From Promethearchaeia archaeon (GTDB lineage Archaea > Asgardarchaeota > Lokiarchaeia > Sigyniarchaeales > SOKP01), in assembly GCA_029856125.1 (NCBI GenBank), contig JAHQWJ010000107.1, forward strand, positions 1 to 64,000: a stretch of 64,000 nt of DNA, given 5' to 3'. The notes beneath the pieces were generated by a model. That model was not told the origin of the DNA, did no database searches, and saw only the letters and a list, made by a program, of their open reading frames with translations. A program made the position numbers and the translations under genes. Positions 16,407 through 25,439 of the stretch are shown one piece after another (positions within the stretch are counted from its first letter, which is position 1; the number at the start of each line of letters is the position of its first letter).

Positions 16407-19400
16407 ATGATTAACAACATAAGGGCTCTTAAATATGAGTGCCCATTTTGTAACAACTCGTTAGAATCAAGATTCACTAAGTGCTTTAATGTTTATTGTC
16501 AAGGCCATAAATTTAGCACAGATAATTTAGTCACTTTTAGGCTAAACCCTAAGTTGGGTGTTGGGCGAATTGTTAAGAAAATAGAAATCCCCGCATCGAG
16601 GTCGTTAGATGATGATGATACTTATTTTCTAACAAAATACAAAGTTAAATTTGATAACAATAATGTAAAAGTAATTCACCCTCTCGATCTTATCCATTAT
16701 GTTTTTGAGATTAATGATAGAATAGTTACGAAAACCAAAATTGGAACAATCAACTCGAGCAATTTTCTAATAAAAGATGGTATTATATCTTATGAAGTTC
16801 TGCTCACAAATGGAAAAAAAACTCAAATATACGAATCAGAAATAATTTCAAAATACCAAACTCCAATAAAAAGAATAATCGCAGCCCAGAGAAGTGATCC
16901 TCCAAAGAATTTCCTCGTAAAGTATTGGGCTAATCTTTTCTATTCGTATTATTCTTCTTATCAAATTAAATGTATTACCAATTCTAGACTTTCTTTAATG
17001 CCACATCAAATAAATGTTGCCCATAGATTATCCGAAGAGTACTTTCCTCGCATAATTTTAGCTGATGAAGTAGGATTAGGAAAAACAATTGAAGCAGGTA
17101 TTTATATCAAAGAAATGATGGCAAGAAATCTCGCTGAAAGAATTCTAATAGTTGTTCCTGCTACACTTGTAAATCAATGGCAATTTGAAATGCAAAATAA
17201 GTTTAATATCGAATTTACTCTTTACGATGGGAAAAAAATAAAGGAAATAACTAGAAAGGGAAGCAATGCAAGTGATAAGAAAGTGCAAAATCCATTTTAT
17301 TATAATAACCTTATTATATGCTCACTACAATTTGCACGAAATAGGAAATATATAAACTTACTTTCTCAAATATCTTGGGATGTAGTAGTTTTTGACGAAT
17401 CGCATCATTTAAGGCGATATTTAGTTAATGCAACAACTGGTAATTACCGAGAAACTTTAAATTATGAGCTAGCAAGAAATTTAAGCGCTTCATCTGAATC
17501 GCTACTATTACTCTCAGCAACTCCGTTGCAATTACATTCGTTCGAATTATACTCACTCATCGAGTTAATCCAGAGAGAATCTTTTGACAGCTTTTCAGAA
17601 TTTGAACATTTTCGGAAAGATATGCCGTTTATAAATATGTTAATAGCTAATGTTAACCAAATAGATAATCTAAACAATTTCGAAGTAAAAAATACCATAA
17701 AACTCCTAAAAACTTTGAATTATGTTAATAAAGACAATAACGAGTCTGAAATACTAAATAGATTGAAGAGCGACAATTTTAAATTAAATTTGCTAAAAAA
17801 AATCGAAAAAGACCATACTTTATCCAAATTCCTAATTAGAAATCGTAAGAAGAACATATTTTCGGAAGAATTCCTAAACGAGAGAGTTGTTAAAACCATC
17901 GTAGTTAATCTTACAAAACAAGAATTAGCTCTTTATCAAGAAATTCGGTTATACCTCGCTAAAATCTATAATTTATCAACCAATAAAGAAAATCTAGGAA
18001 TTGGATTTATTATTACCACTCTTCAAAAATTATTAACTAGTTCTAAGTTTGCATTTTTAAAAAGCTTAGAAAGGAGATTAGAACAAATAGAACGCCAAAA
18101 AAGCATTTCTTTCGAATTGGATGTTCTAAGAAAAACTGATCCCGAATATTATGAATTAGGTTTAGAAGACGAGTATTTAGATTCAGAATTAATATTAGAT
18201 AATGGAAGTAAATCAAGAACCGAGGATTTAAGCCCTTCTATGAATTTACTTAACCACGAAAAAATACTAAATGAATTTTATGATAAGTTAACCGCTTTAC
18301 CATACGATTCTAAGTGTCAAAAACTTGTAGAACTGATTAACCAGATATATCTTCAAAATCCAAACGAAAAAGTCCTAGTATTTACTCAATTTGTCGACAC
18401 TTTGTTATTTTTAAAAGATTTATTGAACGCTCAAGAAGAAAAATATGCGGTAGAAACTTTTTACGGTGGATTAGATAAGGTTGAAAAAGAACAAGCTGTT
18501 GAGAGATTTCGAACAAGCGAAGGATTTGGAATCCTAATATCTACAGAAGTAGGGGGCGAAGGTCGTAATTTCCAGTTTGCCCGTGTTATGATTAATTACG
18601 ATCTCCCCTGGAATCCAATGAAACTAGAACAACGCATAGGAAGAATCGATAGAATCGGCCAAAAATCCAAAAAAGTGTATATTTATAATTTTTATATAGA
18701 GGGGACCATTGAAACAGACATTATTTTTGCTTTAGATAAAAGAATTCACTTATTTGAAGAATCAATTGGTCAATTAGAACCAATTATCGGAACTATTGAA
18801 AAAGACATTAAAAACATCATTTTTACCGAAAACGAGGGTAAGAGGAGAAAGAAAGTAAATGAATTTAATAGAAAACTAGATATTGAAGTAAAAAAAGCAA
18901 AAGAGATGGAAATGCAGCTTGATGATCTGCTAATAGACAAAAAATCATTTAAAATGGACGACCTTATTACTTCATTGGATGCGTGTCGAGAAGTTAAATT
19001 AACTCATAACGAATTATATCTTTTAGTTAACAGTTTTTTTAAATTGAATGATAAAAAATATGGTTCATTAAATATTCTTGAGGAAGGACTTCATGAAAAT
19101 ATTGGATTTAAAACTGAAATAAATCTTAGCAACGACTTTTTTTATAAAATCCAAGATTATAAATTACTCAAAAATTATTTTGGTACGTTTAATTTAGATT
19201 TAGCTAAAGAAAAAGAAGAAATTGATTTTTTTGCCCTGGGACATCCATTAATTAATGCAATACTAAATTTCTGTAGATCAGATACATTCGTTGGTACTTT
19301 TACTCGATTTCACATGAAAAGAGAGATGTTACCTGAGCATTTTAGAAAGACTTTAGTATCTCAAAACCAAATTTATTTATTTATCTTTGTAATTAAATTT

Positions 19401-20012
19401 CAAGGTTACATCCTAGAAAATCAGTATTCTGCTGTCGTTATTGATAAAAATGGAAGAGAACTGGAAAATTTAGCTGATCTAATACTTAATATTAATGCCT
19501 TTGAAAAATTGTATGATTTCAGAAATGAGAGTCTTATTGAAAACGATATAGACATAACTATTATCGAGAATCTAAGAAAAAAAGCAAAATCACTAGTCAA
19601 ATGGAAAACTTCCCAATGGAAAACAGAAATCAAAGCTTTAAACGATAAAATCTTCGAAATAGAGCAAAAGAAGAAAGAGAAAATATTTACTCATAATAAA
19701 AGACTACTAGCTTTCAAACTCGAATCCTTAAAATTAAAATTAGAGAAAAAAGAAAGTAAAAAACCGACAGAACGACAACTACTAAATATTAAAAGTATAG
19801 ATGACCCGCAAATAAGGCAAGAACGCCTAGATAAAATCAATAAATTAAAAGAAGAAATACATTTTCTTGAAAAGGATATAGCAAAAGTTGAAATAAAGAT
19901 AGACAATTTAGCTTTCGATTACGACGACTTAAAAACTGATATGAACAAGAGGAATTTAGCTAAATTTTATACTAATTTAGATGCGTTTGCAGAAATTACC
20001 TTTTATGGCTAA
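16407..20012 (+). CDS. RapA/HepA-like SNF2-family DNA translocase with N-terminal zinc ribbon
   Basis: A 1201-residue Swi2/Snf2 ATPase. An N-terminal Cys set (CPFCNNSL...C...C, residues ~11-32) resembles a zinc ribbon. Walker A is 'DEVGLGKTIEAG' (~221), Walker B 'DESHHLRR' (~330), motif III 'LLLSATPLQ' (~370). The second RecA lobe has 'VLVFTQFVDTLLF' (~655), 'STEVGGEGRNFQ' (~712) and the arginine finger 'EQRIGRIDRIGQ' (~742). The last ~170 residues are Lys/Glu-rich and probably coiled coil. The layout is that of RapA/HepA-type translocases; the same ATPase also occurs as DrmD in DISARM, but no methylase or other defence gene is adjacent. Function beyond ATP-driven DNA translocation is open. 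Confidence 0.88.
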   Translation: MINNIRALKYECPFCNNSLESRFTKCFNVYCQGHKFSTDNLVTFRLNPKLGVGRIVKKIEIPASRSLDDDDTYFLTKYKVKFDNNNVKVIHPLDLIHYVFEINDRIVTKTKIGTINSSNFLIKDGIISYEVLLTNGKKTQIYESEIISKYQTPIKRIIAAQRSDPPKNFLVKYWANLFYSYYSSYQIKCITNSRLSLMPHQINVAHRLSEEYFPRIILADEVGLGKTIEAGIYIKEMMARNLAERILIVVPATLVNQWQFEMQNKFNIEFTLYDGKKIKEITRKGSNASDKKVQNPFYYNNLIICSLQFARNRKYINLLSQISWDVVVFDESHHLRRYLVNATTGNYRETLNYELARNLSASSESLLLLSATPLQLHSFELYSLIELIQRESFDSFSEFEHFRKDMPFINMLIANVNQIDNLNNFEVKNTIKLLKTLNYVNKDNNESEILNRLKSDNFKLNLLKKIEKDHTLSKFLIRNRKKNIFSEEFLNERVVKTIVVNLTKQELALYQEIRLYLAKIYNLSTNKENLGIGFIITTLQKLLTSSKFAFLKSLERRLEQIERQKSISFELDVLRKTDPEYYELGLEDEYLDSELILDNGSKSRTEDLSPSMNLLNHEKILNEFYDKLTALPYDSKCQKLVELINQIYLQNPNEKVLVFTQFVDTLLFLKDLLNAQEEKYAVETFYGGLDKVEKEQAVERFRTSEGFGILISTEVGGEGRNFQFARVMINYDLPWNPMKLEQRIGRIDRIGQKSKKVYIYNFYIEGTIETDIIFALDKRIHLFEESIGQLEPIIGTIEKDIKNIIFTENEGKRRKKVNEFNRKLDIEVKKAKEMEMQLDDLLIDKKSFKMDDLITSLDACREVKLTHNELYLLVNSFFKLNDKKYGSLNILEEGLHENIGFKTEINLSNDFFYKIQDYKLLKNYFGTFNLDLAKEKEEIDFFALGHPLINAILNFCRSDTFVGTFTRFHMKREMLPEHFRKTLVSQNQIYLFIFVIKFQGYILENQYSAVVIDKNGRELENLADLILNINAFEKLYDFRNESLIENDIDITIIENLRKKAKSLVKWKTSQWKTEIKALNDKIFEIEQKKKEKIFTHNKRLLAFKLESLKLKLEKKESKKPTERQLLNIKSIDDPQIRQERLDKINKLKEEIHFLEKDIAKVEIKIDNLAFDYDDLKTDMNKRNLAKFYTNLDAFAEITFYG

Positions 20013-20039
20013 ACACGATTTTGAGATAAGCAAGAAATG

Positions 20040-20048
20040 TATTTAAAT
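20040..20048 (+). promoter_or_regulatory. Possible archaeal TATA box, TATTTAAAT
   Basis: TATTTAAAT stands 46 nt before the ATG of the hotdog hydratase gene at 20095 and just past the helicase stop, a fitting place for a promoter of the downstream gene. Chance matches are common in this AT-rich sequence. Confidence 0.35.
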
Positions 20049-20094
20049 GAACTTCAATATTATTTACTAATAATAATTTCCGGCTCTAAATATC

Positions 20095-20973
20095 ATGAAA
20101 ATAAGTAGTCAATTTATCAACACTCCATTAAAGGAATATAAGGTTCAAGTTGATTGGCGGAGTATTATGAATTATGCTGCAGCCGTAAATGATGATAATC
20201 CAAAATATTTTAATGATGAGAGCGAAAGTGGTATTGTAGCTCATCCTATGTTTCCTGTGGCGGTTACCTGGCCTATAATGGAACACATATCAGATTACAT
20301 TTATTCAGATAACTTTCCTATAAGAATATTTGCCACAGTAGTCCACTATTACGAACACTTGAAAATTTATCGTTTAATTAGACCCAATGACGAGATTAAA
20401 GTCCAAGGTAAAATTATCGCTATTTTACCTCATAGAGCTGGAACTCACGTTACACTTCAACTAGATGCTACAGATAAAAACAATAATCTCATATTTACTG
20501 AGTACAACGGTGGAATGCTAAGAGGCGTAAAATGCTTGGGAGGTGGTAAAGGGGAGGAATCACTTCCTATACGCACAATCCTTAAAAGCGAGGATGAACC
20601 TGTTTGGAAGAAAAGTGTATATATTGATAAATTAAGATCTTTTGTGTACGATGGTTGTACTGACATAGTTTTCCCTATTCACACGTCAAAAAAATTTGCT
20701 CATTTTGTGGGGTTGCCAGATATTATCCTGCAAGGCACTGCAACATTGGCTTTTGCTGTAAAAGAAATTCTTAATCACGAATCAGATAGAGACCCAAATA
20801 GAGTGCGAGAGATTGTATGTAATTTCTCAGGCATGGTCAATCTTGATTCAAACATATCGATTCAAGTGAAAAAGAAGAAAGAAACAGGAAACAGTAAAGA
20901 AATCTTTTTTGAGGTTTATAATCACGAAAATCAAAAAGCGATAAGAAATGGGTATATCTTATTAAAGAAATGA
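20095..20973 (+). CDS. MaoC-like double-hotdog acyl dehydratase/hydratase
   Basis: A 292-residue protein built like two hotdog domains in tandem. The N-terminal half has 'DWRSIMNYAAAVNDDNPKYF' and 'VAHPMFPVAVTWPI', typical of the MaoC N-terminal (FAS1-type) domain. The C-terminal half has 'VFPIHTSKKFAHFVGLPDII' and 'QGTATLAFAVKEIL', matching the hydratase half ('HG..T..' region here as QGT). Members add or remove water across 2-enoyl-CoA or handle related CoA esters. The position of the usual catalytic Asp/His is partly altered, so the activity is less certain than the fold. It ends in a true TGA stop. The second MaoC protein of the window is at 52277. Confidence 0.7.
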   Translation: MKISSQFINTPLKEYKVQVDWRSIMNYAAAVNDDNPKYFNDESESGIVAHPMFPVAVTWPIMEHISDYIYSDNFPIRIFATVVHYYEHLKIYRLIRPNDEIKVQGKIIAILPHRAGTHVTLQLDATDKNNNLIFTEYNGGMLRGVKCLGGGKGEESLPIRTILKSEDEPVWKKSVYIDKLRSFVYDGCTDIVFPIHTSKKFAHFVGLPDIILQGTATLAFAVKEILNHESDRDPNRVREIVCNFSGMVNLDSNISIQVKKKKETGNSKEIFFEVYNHENQKAIRNGYILLKK

Positions 20974-21045
20974 TTTCAACAGCTATAAGCGAACACAATT
21001 CAACACGATAATTAATTAGAAAAAAGAAGTAGTAATAAGAATTTA

Positions 21046-22497
21046 TTACTTAACTTTTTGTAGAGCGTCTTTTAGAGTTAGTTCGAAGTTTTCTAATATA
21101 AAATTGGTATCTTCTTCCGTAACAACTAAAGGAGGTTTGATTTTTGTTACGTTCCTTCGTCTTAGTTTACCTGTGGCGGTTAAGATCGGCATACTAGGTC
21201 CTAAATATAAGTTGTGCTTCGGTGCGAGTAAAATCATTTCCTCAGACAGTTCCGTAAAAGGTTCGCGAGTTTCTCTATCTTTCACGAATTCTACTCCAAT
21301 AAATAATCCAGGACCTCTGATATCTCCAATTTCTTCGTATTCTTCTTGCATTTCGAATAATCGTTTAGTGATCTTATTACCCATTTTTTCGCAGTTCTCA
21401 CCGTATTTTGCTTTTTCAATAACTTTAATTGCTGCTAAGGATGTAGCCATTGATAATGGATCAGAGCTAAAGGTGGTGTGCTCTTCCGAAGGACCAAATC
21501 TTTTCTTGATTTTTGGAGATGCAACCAAAACTCCTAACGGAAACCCACCTCCGATTCCTTTAGTAAATGTCATCATATCTGGGGAAACATCCAAGTTCAA
21601 TTCCTTTTGATATCGCTCTGTTATTGTGAAATATTTTCCACATCTCCACATGCTCGTTTGACATTCATCGTAAATTAAAAAGACCTTTTCCTCTTCACAG
21701 ACTTCTTTTAATTTAACCAAAAATTCGGGGGGTGCTGGTATTTGGCCTCCAGCTGCTTGAATTGGCTCAAGCATAATTCCTGCAAATCTTTTTGGTGCCA
21801 TACCAAGTATATAATTTTCTACTAAATCAAAACATTCCAGATTACAGCTAGGATCTTTTTTACCGTTTAATCCACCTTTATAATTCCACATACATCTATA
21901 ACAGTACGGATAAGGCATTCGTGTGAAGTGTTCGTGACCAAAACTAGTGAAACGGTTTACTCCATGCATTGGTTGAGTGGCCGTAGCCATTACTAAAGTG
22001 GAACCGTGATAACCACCCCAAAAAACTCCAAAATGGTCAGCTCCTCTGGATGCCATCATTGCTAATTTGATCGCTGCTTCATTTGCTAACCCTCCACCTT
22101 GATTATTTAACGAAACCCTTCCTCCTTTGAGTTTTCCTGGCGCTAATTCTGCGATTTTATTTACTAATTTTGCTCTAGCAGGAGTTAACACGTTATACCT
22201 TACGTGATTTAGTCTAATCATTTGTTGATAAGCTGCATAATTAACATCCGGGTGTGCAAAGCCGAGAGATAAAGTCCAATTCATGGAAGTTGCATCAAGT
22301 ATCTCTTTTACATTGCCTTCCTTATCAATTACTTTCACCCACGAAGAGCCCGGTTCTTTTGCTTCTATAGCTATTAAAGCTTCATAAAAAGAATTAAGTG
22401 CGTGTTTATCAAACTCTACAAGTTCTTCCTCGTTAATTCCGGATGGAATTCGCTCAATTTCTTCTTTAGTTAAAATTTTAGGTTCAATTTCCTTCAT
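21046..22497 (-). CDS. Class III PLP-dependent aminotransferase (4-aminobutyrate/omega-amino acid type)
   Basis: A 483-residue class III aminotransferase. It shows 'GGGLANEAAIKLA' (~133), the phosphate-binding part, 'GGYHGSTL' (~161), the 'LEPIQAAGG' stretch (~242), 'YDECQTSMWR' (~275), where Asp contacts the PLP ring nitrogen, and the PLP lysine in 'MTFTKGIGGGFPLG' (~314). An insertion holding several Cys ('YPYCYRCMWNYKGG', 'PSCNLEC') near residues 195-220 is seen in a subset of this family. The family moves amino groups from terminal amines such as GABA, ornithine or putrescine to 2-oxoglutarate or pyruvate. The exact substrate cannot be read from sequence. Confidence 0.88.
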   Translation of the reverse strand: MKEIEPKILTKEEIERIPSGINEEELVEFDKHALNSFYEALIAIEAKEPGSSWVKVIDKEGNVKEILDATSMNWTLSLGFAHPDVNYAAYQQMIRLNHVRYNVLTPARAKLVNKIAELAPGKLKGGRVSLNNQGGGLANEAAIKLAMMASRGADHFGVFWGGYHGSTLVMATATQPMHGVNRFTSFGHEHFTRMPYPYCYRCMWNYKGGLNGKKDPSCNLECFDLVENYILGMAPKRFAGIMLEPIQAAGGQIPAPPEFLVKLKEVCEEEKVFLIYDECQTSMWRCGKYFTITERYQKELNLDVSPDMMTFTKGIGGGFPLGVLVASPKIKKRFGPSEEHTTFSSDPLSMATSLAAIKVIEKAKYGENCEKMGNKITKRLFEMQEEYEEIGDIRGPGLFIGVEFVKDRETREPFTELSEEMILLAPKHNLYLGPSMPILTATGKLRRRNVTKIKPPLVVTEEDTNFILENFELTLKDALQKVK

Positions 22498-22577
22498 AAT
22501 AAATATAATGATATTTTTTTATTTTAAATTAAACTTGAAAGTAAAGTTTTTAAAATTAATGGTATAATCTTTAGATC

Positions 22578-23807
22578 ATGAAACCGTTTTCCTTATTAAT
22601 CAAACCCGCTTCGGCAGATTGTAACCTAAGATGTGAATATTGTTTTTATATAGATCATCTCGAAAATGGAAAAAAAAATCCTCGAATGACTGTTGACACA
22701 TTAGAAATCATGATAAAAAGTTACATGAGTACGGATCAGAACAAACAATACGCTTTTGGATGGCAAGGTGGAGAACCTACTTTAATGGGTTTAGATTTCT
22801 TTAAGAAGGTCGTCGAATTCCAACTGAAATACGCTTCGCCAGGTTCTTCAATTAGTAATGGAATTCAAACTAACGCAACAATAATTACAGAAGAGTTAGC
22901 TAAGTTCTTTGGAGAATACAAATTTCTCCTTGGGGTAAGCTTGGATGGTCCAGAATATCTTCACGATTTTTACAGGAAAACCATTGGTCAGAAGCCGAGT
23001 CATGCGCTAGTGATGCGTGGTATAGAGCGTCTAAAGCAAAATAGCGTTGAATTTAATATTTTAACTTTAATTAACAATCAGACTGTAAAAAAAGCTAAAG
23101 AAATTTATCTTTACCTTTGCGAAATGGGTTTTTATTTCCATCAATATATTCCTTGTGTTGAGTTTAATGAAAATGGTAGTATTAAGCCCTTTTCTATTAC
23201 CGGAGAAGAGTGGGGGATGTTTCTATCCGAATTGTTCGACGAGTGGATAAAGGAAGATATAAATAAGGTATCTATTCGATTATTTGACTCTATTATGGAA
23301 TATTTAGTTTATGGGAGATATAATGTTTGCTATATGCAGGATAACTGTGTTCAATATTTTGTGGTAGAATATGATGGGGGGGTTTATCCATGTGATTTCT
23401 TTGTCAAGGATAATCTAAAATTGGGAAATATTAATAATAATTCATGGGAAGAACTCTATAATTCTCAAACCTATCACAATTTTGGAAATCAAAAATCTAA
23501 TTGGAATGACGAGTGCAATTTATGCCCCTATCTTAACTTATGTCATGGAGATTGCCAAAAATTTCGCTATGGAGCAACAAAGCATTCTAAGCAATTAAGT
23601 AATCTATGTAGAGGTTGGAAAATATTTTATACAAGAAAACTTCCTCGTTTTAAAATTATTGCTGATAAATTTAAGAAAGAAAATAACATAAATGGAATAT
23701 CTTCATTTAAAATACCTAAATTTGGTAGAAATGAGCTGTGTATATGTGGAAGTGGTAAAAAATATAAAAACTGTTGCGGATCGCCTAAAATTGCTAATGA
23801 ACCATGA
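22578..23807 (+). CDS. anSME-like radical SAM/SPASM protein with C-terminal SEC-C zinc motif
   Basis: A 409-residue radical SAM enzyme of the anaerobic sulfatase maturase group. The cluster motif CNLRCEYCFYID starts near residue 15, and 'GWQGGEPTLMGLDFFK' (~60) is the GGE motif. The SPASM region holds 'YDGGVYPCDFFV' (~270) and CNLCPYLNLCHGDC (~313), ligands for auxiliary 4Fe-4S clusters. After the catalytic part comes a SEC-C domain, 'RNELCICGSGKKYKNCCG' (~386), a small zinc-binding module. anSME oxidises Cys or Ser of a sulfatase to formylglycine; no sulfatase is nearby, so the target is unknown and other SPASM chemistry is possible. Its stop is TGA followed by TAG. Confidence 0.88.
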   Translation: MKPFSLLIKPASADCNLRCEYCFYIDHLENGKKNPRMTVDTLEIMIKSYMSTDQNKQYAFGWQGGEPTLMGLDFFKKVVEFQLKYASPGSSISNGIQTNATIITEELAKFFGEYKFLLGVSLDGPEYLHDFYRKTIGQKPSHALVMRGIERLKQNSVEFNILTLINNQTVKKAKEIYLYLCEMGFYFHQYIPCVEFNENGSIKPFSITGEEWGMFLSELFDEWIKEDINKVSIRLFDSIMEYLVYGRYNVCYMQDNCVQYFVVEYDGGVYPCDFFVKDNLKLGNINNNSWEELYNSQTYHNFGNQKSNWNDECNLCPYLNLCHGDCQKFRYGATKHSKQLSNLCRGWKIFYTRKLPRFKIIADKFKKENNINGISSFKIPKFGRNELCICGSGKKYKNCCGSPKIANEP

Positions 23808-23925
23808 TAGCATTCTTGTTTCTTAATATTACTTTTTTGTTAGTAATTTCATTAATGCTGGAACCAATAATCAAAAAGTATTTCAATTTTTTTACTTTTT
23901 CATACCTACTGAATACACCATTATC

Positions 23926-25374
23926 ATGAGCGAACTAACAACCCGCCGCGAATTACACGGAAAGCGATTATTTGGATACACTTTTGGAGATTTGGGCTTT
24001 ACTTTACCTAATATGTTTACTGGGGTATTCTTATTCCAATATTATGTTTACACAATAAATTTAAATGCTATATTTGTAGCTGTAGGAGTAACAACTCAGT
24101 TAATTATTGGAGCAATTTCCGCTATTATTTTTGGTGTTATAATTGATAATAAAAAGCCTGGTAAATTTGGAAAACGACGACCATTTCTTCTATATGGATT
24201 GCCTGTATGGGTTATTACATCTATTCTTATTTGGTTCCCTCAAAATTGCCCTCAAGATAATTCGCTTTATTTACCTACGGCAATTTTCTTCTGGGTTGTG
24301 ACTATTGTTAGATCAATTTCTAGATCTCTAATATTTAATGTTTATCTATCAATGCTTCCTGAACAGTCCCAAACATTGAAAAATAGAGAAAAAATTGCTA
24401 GTCTCCAATCTGCCTTTGCAATAATAGCGTCTGTATTCGCTCTACTTCTACCATTAATAGTACAAAGTTTTCTTGAGAATCCTGCAAATGTGAAATGGTG
24501 GGAACCTTCAGGAAAAGTTATTTTATTTTATATTCCTATAATAGGAATCACATTTACGATTATTGGAGTAGTTACCGTGCTATTAATTTACATTTCCGTT
24601 GATGAAAGTTTCCATAATAACAAATCCAATGAAAAAATAGAAAAAACTACAATTATTCAGGCTTTTGCGAGAATGGCTATGCCCGTGAAAGATAGAAATT
24701 ATCTTAAGCTGATTATTTCAAGTTTCTTTATTGGCATTAGCGGTAAAATCGTAGGTCTCCTAGTTTTCCCCTTTCAGACATATGTTATGCATTTTGAATC
24801 CGTTGAATTTTACATCTATATTTTTATCTCGATTTTCGGAAAATTTGCATGGTATTTTATTTGGAAGAAACTACTTAAAAGAAATCATATCCTCTCATCT
24901 TATTCAATTTGTATATTAATAGCCGTTATTTCATCGTTTTTTGATATACTCTTCTTTTTTAGTGGACTTCCTTATGGGATAAAAATGGCATTATATATAA
25001 TATCCTGGAGTACCGTTTTAGGTTCTATGTATGCGTATCCACTGTTTTCTATACCCATTATGGCTTCGCTTGTTCATGATGCAGCTGTTAAGATAGATAA
25101 ATCCAATGTTGACAACGCTATGTCTAAAATTTCCGGCTCTTATTATGGTTTAGCTTCATTCGTTAGATCAATGGGCCCTTCCTTTGCTTCTATCTTTGTA
25201 GGAATTCTTCTTTCTGGTACAAATGAGGAAAATTCTTTTGCTATAACATTTGTTTTTCTTTCAGTTGGTATTTTTTATCTAATTGCCTTCTTTTTTGTAT
25301 CAAGGATTAAACTGTCAAAAGATTCCTATTATAGCAAACAAGAAATAAAAGAAGAAGAAATCTTTTTAGAATAA
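23926..25374 (+). CDS. GPH/MelB-type MFS cation symporter
   Basis: A 482-residue transporter with about 12 predicted membrane segments. The N-terminal 'LFGYTFGDLGFTLPN' and the loop 'GVIIDNKKPGKFGKRRPF' near residue 78, with its Asp and basic cluster, are the signature of the glycoside-pentoside-hexuronide (MelB) family of Na+/H+ symporters. A conserved 'NREKIASLQSAFAIIAS' lies near 150. The substrate is not visible; archaeal members are often not sugar carriers. It lies 118 bp after the radical SAM gene and 65 bp before an acyl-CoA synthetase on the same strand, so uptake of an organic acid for CoA activation is a plausible guess only. Confidence 0.8.
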   Translation: MSELTTRRELHGKRLFGYTFGDLGFTLPNMFTGVFLFQYYVYTINLNAIFVAVGVTTQLIIGAISAIIFGVIIDNKKPGKFGKRRPFLLYGLPVWVITSILIWFPQNCPQDNSLYLPTAIFFWVVTIVRSISRSLIFNVYLSMLPEQSQTLKNREKIASLQSAFAIIASVFALLLPLIVQSFLENPANVKWWEPSGKVILFYIPIIGITFTIIGVVTVLLIYISVDESFHNNKSNEKIEKTTIIQAFARMAMPVKDRNYLKLIISSFFIGISGKIVGLLVFPFQTYVMHFESVEFYIYIFISIFGKFAWYFIWKKLLKRNHILSSYSICILIAVISSFFDILFFFSGLPYGIKMALYIISWSTVLGSMYAYPLFSIPIMASLVHDAAVKIDKSNVDNAMSKISGSYYGLASFVRSMGPSFASIFVGILLSGTNEENSFAITFVFLSVGIFYLIAFFFVSRIKLSKDSYYSKQEIKEEEIFLE

Positions 25375-25439
25375 TATTTTTATACTTGCTAAAATCAAAT
25401 AATCATATCAATTTAATATTTTAAAAGAGTGATTTTTAA

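Noticed and set aside
16407..20012. DISARM or other defence island
   Set aside because: Only the SNF2 protein is present; no DrmA/B/C, methylase or nuclease genes surround it.
21104..21610. 168-residue open frame antisense to the class III aminotransferase
   Set aside because: It is the mirror of a strongly conserved gene and its protein has no motif; the same holds for long antisense frames at 61180-61671, 2755-3129, 3187-3588 and 54862-55215.
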